DNA of 64,000 nt from Roseiarcus sp963741405 (GTDB lineage Bacteria > Pseudomonadota > Alphaproteobacteria > Rhizobiales > Beijerinckiaceae): contig CAVUHX010000053.1 of assembly GCA_963741405.1 (NCBI GenBank), forward strand, positions 1 to 64,000. Direction: 5' to 3'. This document shows, piece after piece, positions 1 through 7,912 of this stretch. A model generated the notes under the pieces. It did not search any database. It was not told the origin of the DNA and saw nothing but the letters and a program-made list of their open reading frames with translations. The stretch's first letter is position 1. Every line of letters begins with the position of its first letter. Made by a program: the position numbers and the translations under genes.

Positions 1-733
<733 letters not shown>

Positions 734-826
734 CGGGCGCGGCGTTGATAAGCGCCGCCGCCGCGCCAGCGGCGGGCCCATAGCGGACCCCGACGAAGTG
801 TCACGAACCCGGCGGGTCCACGCGCC

Positions 827-3800
827 TTGACGACACCACCTGTACGCGCCGAACAATCGATCCTCGATCGATTCGGAGCGCTCATTGCAAAAACGACATT
901 TGCGGACGTCGTCTCGGCCTTCGGCGCCGAAGCCAAGGCCAAGCTGGACAATCCCGCCATTTCCGGCGCCCCGGAAGATCAGCTTCGGGCGCCGCTTGAG
1001 CGGCTTTTCCACGAACTCGCGGCGCTCGACGACCTCGCGCCGGGCGGCTTGTCGCTCGTCGGCGAAACGACGCTCTCGCATTTGCAGACGCGGCCGGATT
1101 ACGCGGTCAGCGTCAACAACGCGCTTGTCGGCTTCATCGAGGTCAAGGCGCCGGGCAAGGGCTGCGACCCGCGCAAATTCTCCGACCCGCACGACAAGGC
1201 GCAATGGGGCAAGCTCAAGTCCCTGCCCAACCTCGTCTATACCGACGGCAACGGCTTCAGCCTTTGGCGCGACGGCGAACTCGCCGGCGAAAATCGTCCT
1301 GCTCGAAGGCGACATCGAAACCTCCGGCGCGAAGCTGAAGGCGCCGGAGACGTTGCGCGCGCTCGTGGCGGATTTTCTGAGCTGGGCGCCGCAACCGCCG
1401 ACCAGCGCCAAGGCGCTTGCGCAGACCAGCGCGCGCCTCTGCCGCCTGTTGCGCGACGAGGTTCTGGAGGAGATGGCGGCGGGCCACGGCAGCCTGCAAC
1501 ATCTGAAGGAAGACTGGCGCAAGCTGCTGTTTCCCGAGGCCAGCGACGCGCAATTCGCCGACGGCTATGCGCAGGCCGTGACCTTCGGCCTGCTGATGGC
1601 GCGCGCCTTCGACATTCCGCTGAAAGACGGCGTCGAACTGGCGGCGATCAAGCTCAAGAAAATCGAACACGCTGATCGGCACGGCGCTCAACGTTCTGAC
1701 CGAGGACGAAGCCAACCAGCAATCGCTGAAAACCTCGCTCGGCACGCTGACGCGCGTGCTGAACGAAGTGAACTGGTCGACGCTCAGCAAGGACAAGCCG
1801 GAAGCCTGGCTCTATTTCTACGAGCATTTTCTCGAGGTCTACGACAACCGCCTGCGCAAGCTCACGGGCTCCTACTACACGCCGCCGGAAGTCGTCGAGC
1901 GCGATGGTCAACCTCGTCGATCAGGCGTTGCGCGGGCCGTTGTTCGAGCGGGCGGCGGGCTCGCTTCGTCGGACGTGACGCTCGCCGATCCGGCGGTCGG
2001 CACGGGCACGTTCCTGCTCGGCGCGCTGCGGCGCATCGCCGCCAATGTCGAGGCGGATCAGGGCGCGGGCGCCGTCGGCCCGGCGATCGCCGCGGCCGCG
2101 AAACGGCTGTTCGGCTTCGAAATGCAGTTCGGTCCGTTCGCCGTCGCGCAATTGCGCCTGCTCGCGGAAATGCGGGCCTTGACGAAGGCCGCAAAAAAGC
2201 GACGCCGCCCGAACTCAATCTCTTCATCACCGACACGCTCGGCAATCCCTTCGTCGAGGAGGAACAATTGCCGCAGATCGTCGAGGCGATCGCGAAATCG
2301 CGGCGCGAGGCGAACAAGGTCAAGCGCGAGCAGCCGATCACCGTCGTCATCGGCAATCCGCCTTACAAGGAGAAGGCGGAAGGGCGCGGCGGCTGGATCG
2401 AGAAGGGCGCGAGGCGGCAAGCTGCCGCGCCGCTCGATCGCTGGACGCCGCCGGCGGAATGGGGCGTCGGCGCGCACGGCACCACCTGAAGAATCTCTAC
2501 GTCTATTTCTGGCGCTGGGCGACGCTGAAGGTCTTCGGCTCCGGCCGCTTCGCCGCGACCGGCCTGCCGGATACGGACGAAGAAGGAATCGTCTGTTTCA
2601 TCACGGTCGCCGGCTTTCTCAACGGGCCGGGCTTCGAGAAGATGCGCGACGATCTGCGCCGGACGTGCTCGGACATATGGGTGATCGACTGTTCGCCGGA
2701 GGGCCATCAGCCGGACGTGCCGACGCGCATCTTCCAGGGCGTGCAGCAGCCGGTCTGCATCGTGCTCGCCGCGCGAAAACTCGGCAAGGACGACAAGACG
2801 CCGGCGCGCGTGCGGTTTCGCGCGCTGCCGAAGGGCAAGCGGGAGGAGAAGTTCAAGGCGCTCGCGGCGCTGTCGCTCGACGCGAAGGACTGGATCGATT
2901 GTCCTGCGGACTGGCGCGCGCCGTTCCTGCCGGAGTACGGCGGAAAGTGGGCGGACTTCGCGCCGCTCGAGCGCTCTGTTCGATTGGTCCGGCTCTGGCG
3001 TCAAACCCCACCGAACCTGGCCGATTGCGCCCGATGCAGAAAGCCTCGCGCGTCGTTGGGAACGGCTGAAAAATTCGGCTGATGCCGAAGAGACAAGAGA
3101 TGTTGTTCGGTCCCAGAGTCGCGACCGGAACATTCATCAGAGTTGTTACAGTCGACCTCGGCCCGCATCGCGTACGCGCGCATCTCCGATCGCCAAGGAC
3201 AAAGGACCTGTTGTCACGCCCGTCCGCTATGCGTTCCGATCGTTCGACCGGCAATGGATTATTCCCGACCATCGTCTGCTCAGCAGGGCCAGGCCAAAGT
3301 TGTGGGGCTTGATGTCGAGAAGACAGGTATTTCTGACCGCCCTCGAGGCACATTCGCCGACATGCCGGTCCCGCCGTAACCTTCACCTGCCTCGTCCCCG
3401 ATCAACATCACTACAAAGGCTCGTTCGGCGGCCGCGTTTATCCGCTCTGGGCCGATGCGCAGGCGACGCAATCGAACGTGCGCGCGGACGTGTTGCAGAC
3501 GCTGGCCAAGGCGCACGGCGCGCCGGTCGGCGCCGAGGATCTCGTCGCCTATATCGCCGCCGTGATGGCGCATCCGGCCTTCACCGCGCGCTTTCGCGCC
3601 GATCTCGTGCGGCCGGGCCTGCGCGTTCCGCTGACGGCGGACAAGACGCTTTTCGACGAAGCCGTCGCGCTCGGGCGCGAAGTGGTCTGGCTGCATTGCT
3701 ACGGCGAGCGTTTCGTCGATGCCGCCGCCGGCCGGCCGAAAGGCCCGCCGCGCCTGCCGAAGGGGGAGGCGCCGTTCATTCCCGCCGACGGCGCCATTCC

Positions 3801-4230
3801 CGGCGCGCCCGAGCCGCTGCCGGAGACCATGGATTACGACGCGGCCAAGCGGCGCCTCGTCATCGGCAAGGGCTTCGTCGAGAACGTCACGCCGGCGATG
3901 CGCGACCTACGAGATTTCCGGCAAGACCGTGCTCGACCAATGGTTCAGCTATCGCCGGCGCGACCGCACCAAGCCGCTGATCGGCGACAAGCGGCCGCCC
4001 TCGCCGCTGGAAAAGATCCAGCCCGACGGCTGGCTCGCCGAATATACCGAGGACCTGCTGAACCTCCTCAACGTGCTCGGCCGGCTCATCGCGCTCGAGC
4101 CGCGGCAAGCCGACTTGCTGGACCGGATCGTGGCCGGGCCGCTCGTCGCCGTCGCCGACGGCGAGATAGAAACAGGAGTCGGGGACAACGGACGACGAGC
4201 CGTCGCAATAGGCCGCGCCCTCTGGCAAAC
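827..4230 (+). pseudogene. Type ISP-like restriction-modification enzyme (nuclease plus N6-adenine methyltransferase), multiply frameshifted
   Basis: All three forward frames together read as one protein of about 1,100 residues. In order: a nuclease-like N terminus with an E-V-K core (about 1139-1147), methyltransferase motif X region SYYTPPEVV (about 1870-1893), motif I DPAVGTGTF (1987 onward), motif IV NPPY (2354-2365), and a long specificity-type C terminus with ISGKTVLDQWFSYRRRDR and PSPLEKIQPDGWLAEYT (3910-4060). The frame changes near 1290, 1670, 1903-1975, 2200, 2485, 2990-3480 and 3905. A TTG start at 827 is plausible. Such enzymes methylate and cleave DNA from one polypeptide; this copy cannot be made as a single chain. 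It lies between two copies of the metH 3' end. The end point is approximate. Confidence 0.8.
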
Positions 4231-4273
4231 TCGGCCGACCGATTCGCTGCGAGACGAGGACGAGCCGCCCGCC

Positions 4274-4558
4274 ATGACGCGCCACGGTCAACTGGACCTG
4301 TTCGGCGAAAGCCAGCCGGAGCTTCCGGGCGTCGAGCGGACGGCGGCGGTGTATCGCGCCGATCCGGACGAGGTGCGCGCCGAACTGCTGCGCGTGCTCG
4401 CAAAAGTTCGCGCGGCGCAGAGCTTTCCATGGGACGCGCGCCGCACGCTCTACTGGCGCACCGTCTTTCCGCAGATGACGAACTGGCTGCCGGACGATGA
4501 GGCCGCGCAGTTGCGCTTCGAGTTCGAGACGGAAATCCGGCGGCTGGAAGCGGCCTAG
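4274..4558 (+). CDS. Small conserved-looking protein downstream of the RM gene (94 aa)
   Basis: An intact 94-residue reading frame opens with MTRHGQLDLFGE and ends with RRLEAA. It is acidic and has no membrane segment or signal peptide. The frame is continuous with the last fragment of the restriction-modification pseudogene, so it could instead be read as that gene's tail. The internal ATG, the change of composition and a start resembling stand-alone proteins favour a separate gene. I do not recognise a named family. Its position suggests that it travelled with the RM cassette. It ends about 20 nt before the second metH 3' copy begins. Confidence 0.5.
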   Translation: MTRHGQLDLFGESQPELPGVERTAAVYRADPDEVRAELLRVLAKVRAAQSFPWDARRTLYWRTVFPQMTNWLPDDEAAQLRFEFETEIRRLEAA

Positions 4559-4578
4559 CGTTTGCTTCGCCGACAGGA

Positions 4579-4932
4579 GGCTTCGCCCCGGAAGAGCTGA
4601 TCGGCGAGCCCAGTCGCGGCATTCGGCCGGCGCCCGGCTGTCCGGCCCAGCCCGACCGCACCGAGAAGGCGGCGCTGTTCCGCCTGCTCGACGCCGAACG
4701 GGCGATCGGCGTCAGGCTCACCAAAAGCTTCGCCATGGGGCCGGCGTCGTCGCCCACCCGGAAGCGCATTGTTTCGGCGTGGCGAAGGTCGAGCGCGACC
4801 AGATCGAGGAACTCCGCGCCGCGCGAGGGCATGGACGTGGCCGAGGTCGAGCGCTGGCTCGCGCCGGCGCCGAATTCCGTGGCCATCCGGGCCGAGGCGG
4901 CGCAGCAGGGGGGCGCGTCCCCCTGGACGTGA
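4579..4932 (+). pseudogene. metH 3' end, copy B (duplicated gene end)
   Basis: This stretch repeats the last ~355 nt of metH: EELIGEP, RGIRPAPG, RTEKAALFRLLDAERAIGVR and, in another frame, GMDVAEVERWLAP can be read. It diverges from copy A by scattered substitutions (for example GYPAQPDHTEK has become GCPAQPDRTEK) and lacks part of the SSVSG-AHPEAH segment. It shares an ATGGGG (Trp to Gly) change with copy C. It has no upstream metH sequence and no start codon of its own, so it is a non-functional duplicate of the gene end, placed directly after the RM cassette. Confidence 0.8.
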
Positions 4933-4973
4933 CCTCGAAGGATATGTCAGGAATGTCCTGCCGGAGGCATACC

Positions 4974-5235
4974 ATGGCGCGGGCCGTCATCGGACGTTGG
5001 GGAAGGGATCTGGCGATCCGCTTCCCGGCGGAGGTCGCAAAAAACGCCGGGCTTCGCGTTGGTCAGCCTGTCGAGATCGCGGCGACGGACGACGAACTCA
5101 TCATCCGCAAGCTTCCCGGCGAGGTGAGTTCTCGAATCGATGTTCGCCGGCAAATCGCCGGCGGTGTGGCGGGCGCTTTACCACGACGGTTTCGACTGGG
5201 GTCCCGATCGGGGCCGCGAGCGCGTCGAGGAATGA
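4974..5235 (+). pseudogene. MazE/AbrB-type antitoxin, frameshifted, toxin partner absent
   Basis: The start at 4974 has a good ribosome-binding site (GGAGG at 4963). The first 50 residues are a SpoVT/AbrB swapped-hairpin DNA-binding domain (GRWGRDLAIRFPAEVAKNAG, then LIIRKLPGE). An indel near 5125-5140 moves the C-terminal toxin-binding tail into another frame, where FAGKSPAVWRALYHDGFDWG can be read up to the stop at 5233-5235. In intact modules a mazF gene follows with a short overlap. Here the next sequence is instead a third metH 3' end, so the toxin has been lost. The module was probably a mazEF cassette. Confidence 0.75.
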
Positions 5236-5246
5236 ACGCGCCGGAC

Positions 5247-5608
5247 ACTTGGCCCGACGAGCGGTTCACCCCGGAGGAACTGATCGCCGAGCCCTATCGC
5301 GGCATCCATCCCGCGCCCGGCTACCCGGCCCAGCCCGACCACACCGAGAAGACGACGCTCTTCCGGCTGCCCGACGCCGAGCGGGCGATCGGCGTCAGGC
5401 TGACCGAAAGCTTCGCCATGGGGCCGGCCTCGTCCGTGTCCGGCATCACCTCGCTCATCCGGAAGCGCATCGTTTCGGGGTGGCGAAAGTCGAGCGCGAC
5501 CAAGTGGAGGAATACGCCGCCCGCAAGGGCATGGCCGTGGCCGAGGTCGAGCGCTGGCTCGCGCCGGTGCTGAATTACGTTCCGATTCGGGCCGGGGCGG
5601 CGGAATAA
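5247..5608 (+). pseudogene. metH 3' end, copy C (duplicated gene end)
   Basis: This is a third copy of the MetH C terminus. FTPEELIAEPYRGIHPAPGY, PDHTEKTTLFRL and AIGVRLTESFAMGP are readable in one frame, and ARKGMAVAEVERWLAPVLNY up to the TAA at 5606-5608 in another. At least one indel lies in the SSVSG-to-AHPEA region. It shares the Trp-to-Gly change with copy B, so B and C appear more closely related to each other than to A. It directly abuts the end of the mazE remnant. Confidence 0.8.
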
Positions 5609-5721
5609 GACACCTTCTCCCGCTTGCGGGAGAAGGTGTCCGGCGAAGCCGGCCGGGGAAGCCGGGCTTACCGTCACCCCAGCCCTCTCCCCCTCTCATC
5701 CTTCGACAAGCTCAGGATGAG
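5609..5721. repeat. REP-type palindromic repeats after the metH relics
   Basis: A 15-bp perfect inverted repeat with a 2-nt loop lies at 5609-5623/5626-5640, made of a CTTCTCCCGC arm and its complement. A second palindrome around CATCCTTCGACAAGCTCAGG follows at 5694-5721. Both are of the dispersed hairpin type seen again near 18.66-18.87, 37.5-37.7, 53.04-53.1 and 61.66 kb. The first hairpin could stop transcription, but it lacks a T tract. The second one encodes the last residues of the GIY-YIG gene on the other strand. Confidence 0.7.
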
Positions 5722-6112
5722 GGGGGAGGGGGGCGCCTGGTTTCGCGGGGACGACACGCGTCGGATAGTCCCCGCGCATATAGGCCTCTTTCCTCGCCCG
5801 CGACCAGCCCTTGATCCTGTCCCTCGCGGCAAAGGCGTCCGTGATCGTCTCGTGATGCTCGGCATGGAGCAGCATCACCGGCCGCCGACTGAGGGTGTAG
5901 GGATTGTCGAACAGTCTCCGCGGAGGTTCGCCCGGCCGGTCCTCTGCCGTGCGCCGCTCAACCCCGGTGAAATAGCCGCCGTCCGCGCAACGGAGGATGT
6001 AGACAGTGGCGCCGCGGTCAGGCGGTCGCGGAGGAGAAGGCGCGTTCCATCGTCTCCTTCGAAGCCGCGCTCTGCGGGCCGCTTCGGGATGGGGCGGTTG
6101 GGATTGCGACAT
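5696..6112 (-). CDS. GIY-YIG family endonuclease-like protein
   Basis: The 138-residue product carries the core of the single-domain GIY-YIG nucleases (UPF0213/YhbQ-like): VYILRCADGGYFTG about residues 37-50, then RRPVMLLHAEH and ARDRIKGWSRARKEAYM. Members of this family act on DNA or are of unknown role. Residues 1-35 are basic and proline-rich without similarity I recognise, so the true start may lie further in. The C-terminal PHPELVEG is encoded by a REP palindrome, so the stop codon has been supplied by a repeat. It is convergent with the metH relics. Confidence 0.7.
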   Translation of the reverse strand: MSQSQPPHPEAARRARLRRRRWNAPSPPRPPDRGATVYILRCADGGYFTGVERRTAEDRPGEPPRRLFDNPYTLSRRPVMLLHAEHHETITDAFAARDRIKGWSRARKEAYMRGDYPTRVVPAKPGAPLPPHPELVEG

Positions 6113-6113
6113 T

Positions 6114-6584
6114 TCAGGCGCCGAAATCGGCTTCCGCCGGCTGCTCGGCCGACGGAAGGGCGAGCAGCGGAGGCGGGGCCGGCAGGAGGTTTTCGGCCTG
6201 GGCCGGCCGCGGCGGAAGGCCGCGCCGGTCGAGGCCGTGGTGGCGGTCGAGCTCGGCGAGGATTTTCAGATAGGGTCCGAAGGCCCTGATATCGCCTTGC
6301 TCGAGCTTGAAGTCCGCATGCGACAGCGCCTTGGTCAGACGCGCGATCTGCACACGGGCGAAATGCTCGGGCGCGTCGAGTCGCCGCTCGGCGACCGCGG
6401 TGTCGACGATGCGGCGAACCGTGTGTGCGCTGGTCTTCAGCGCCTTGGCGATCTGCTGGTGGGAAAACCCGGAAACCAACAGGTCGAAAATCGCCTCTCG
6501 CCGTTCGAAGCCTTTGGTGCGGCGCTTGTACGCAGCGGCGCGCGCCTCGGCGCGCTGGGAGGGAGCTGCGGGTTCCTCGGTCAT
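6114..6584 (-). CDS. Helix-turn-helix protein of unknown role (156 aa)
   Basis: The chosen ATG at 6584 opens MTEEPAAPSQRAEARAAAYK. Residues about 25-60 form a clear helix-turn-helix (RREAIFDLLVSGFSHQQIAK, then TSAHTVRRIVD), of the type found in sigma-like regulators and phage small terminase subunits. The middle part is helical and the C terminus is proline/alanine-rich and probably disordered. The gene ends one base from the GIY-YIG start region on the same strand. It may be a phage or regulatory remnant; I cannot name a function. Confidence 0.6.
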   Translation of the reverse strand: MTEEPAAPSQRAEARAAAYKRRTKGFERREAIFDLLVSGFSHQQIAKALKTSAHTVRRIVDTAVAERRLDAPEHFARVQIARLTKALSHADFKLEQGDIRAFGPYLKILAELDRHHGLDRRGLPPRPAQAENLLPAPPPLLALPSAEQPAEADFGA

Positions 6585-6769
6585 GCTTATGTCTCCGACG
6601 CCGTGGGATCGGCCTATGGTGCGAAGAGTACCACGGATTCCGCCGGATTCCAAGAATTTGTTCTTTATTTGTTCTATACGCCCGAAACGCCGGGGCCATG
6701 CGAACCGGAAAGCCGTGTGCGGCAGAACCACGCGCGCGATTTGGGAGGGAAGACCCCTTTCAAGGCCCC

Positions 6770-7075
6770 TCACGGCTCGTCGATGTGGCTCAGCGTGTCG
6801 CGCAGGGCGTCGCTCGACACGTGCAGGGGCCCGTCGAACGGCGAGTCGAAGTCGTCGATGAGAAAGATGGCCGAGGCGACGCAGAGCGCGCAGATGACGA
6901 TCGTCAGGGGCACGACGGCGTTGCGCGGCGCGAGCAGGCCGAACACCACCGCGATCCAGGCGCAGATCGCGACCATCAACGGCCAGGTGATCGTGTCGTG
7001 CGCCGTCTCGATGATGCGCCGCCGGCGGACTGCCGCGGCGACATCGAGCGGGCTGCTCGAAGTCGACAAAAGCAC
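6770..7075 (-). CDS. C-terminal half of a DUF4239 membrane protein (truncated)
   Basis: The 101 residues contain two hydrophobic segments (about 30-50 and 56-75), followed by the DUF4239 ending FLIDDFDSPFDGPLHVSS and LRDTLSHI. Full-length family members (bestrophin-like, about 250 residues) have an N-terminal half that is missing here: immediately upstream lies the stop of the peptidoglycan-binding gene. It is either a decayed remnant or a short membrane protein started at an internal Met. I favour a remnant. Confidence 0.5.
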   Translation of the reverse strand: MLLSTSSSPLDVAAAVRRRRIIETAHDTITWPLMVAICAWIAVVFGLLAPRNAVVPLTIVICALCVASAIFLIDDFDSPFDGPLHVSSDALRDTLSHIDEP

Positions 7076-7078
7076 CCT

Positions 7079-7573
7079 TCAACCGATCACGAACTGCAGG
7101 CCAACGGCGGTCTCGAGAGTGGCGCTCGCCGCGTGCAGCGAAACGGCCCAGGTCTGGTCGCCGACGATTCCGTCCTGCGCGATGCCGCCGAAGGCCTGGA
7201 ACGCGACAACGGACGCCTTGGTGTGGGGTCCGAAATCGCCGTCGATTCCCTGCGGCGTGGTGATCCACTGCCCCGGCGCGCCGTTGGTGAGCAACGTCTG
7301 CAGGGAACGGACAACGGGTCCTGTCGAGCCTTCTTGCAGCGTCGGCATCGGTCCTCCGTCCGGCAGGGCGGCCCAGGTGGCTGGACCGACAATTCCATCG
7401 ACCGTCAGCCCCGCTCCCTGTTGGAACTGCTTCACCGCCGCCTCCAATGGCGGCCCGAAGACGCCGTCGATGGCGAGGCCGAGATTGGGCGTTCGCCGCA
7501 GGGCCCGCTCCAGCCGCTTCACCGCGTCGCCGGAAGCGCCCAAAGAAATGGTTGGTTGTCCAGAGTTGGCCAT
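7079..7573 (-). CDS. Protein with two peptidoglycan-binding (PG_binding_1) domains
   Basis: Two tandem three-helix repeats make up the 164 residues: about 12-70 (GDAVKRLERAL, IDGVFGP, AVKQFQQGAGLTVDGIVGPA) and about 85-145 (GPVVRSLQTLL, IDGDFGPHTKASVVAFQ, DGIVGDQTWA). This domain binds peptidoglycan non-catalytically. No hydrolase domain and no signal peptide is visible. Proteins of this sort appear in phage endolysin or spore-coat-like contexts and as stand-alone cytosolic proteins. It lies 3 nt upstream of the truncated DUF4239 gene on the same strand. Confidence 0.75.
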   Translation of the reverse strand: MANSGQPTISLGASGDAVKRLERALRRTPNLGLAIDGVFGPPLEAAVKQFQQGAGLTVDGIVGPATWAALPDGGPMPTLQEGSTGPVVRSLQTLLTNGAPGQWITTPQGIDGDFGPHTKASVVAFQAFGGIAQDGIVGDQTWAVSLHAASATLETAVGLQFVIG

Positions 7574-7912
7574 GCGTTTTCTCCGAAACTTTTGGTCTCC
7601 AGCCTCAGGTCCTTGCGTTGCAGGTCAAAGCCCGACGGAGGTCCCGCAGTCCGATGCGCCGCGGGCCGGGGACTTGTCCCGATGCTGCAACAGGTCACAG
7701 TCAACGACCCGCGGGACGGCCAGGAGGTCGCGCAGTTCCTCATCTGCGCCAGTTGAGCACGGATCAGGGCTGGACGACGTGACCGGAATCACACTCGAAA
7801 ACCATTTCAAAAACGTGTTTCCAACAGGATTGCCCGATTCCGCGCGTTTATAGGACCGATCTCGAATCCGGCCATCGGATTCCAGGCGGAGGTCGCATAA
7901 GGCCAATGTGGC
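7574..7912. other. Intergenic region without a recognisable gene
   Basis: About 340 bp between the convergent-looking ends of the peptidoglycan-binding gene (start side) and the caspase-like gene (stop side). It is less GC-biased than the flanks and contains no hairpin with a T tract. A 93-codon minus-strand frame exists here, but its composition is unlike a protein and it has no ribosome-binding site. Confidence 0.4.

Noticed and set aside
5609..5640. Rho-independent terminator after the metH copies
   Set aside because: The hairpin is strong but has no T tract on either side and matches the dispersed repeat class.
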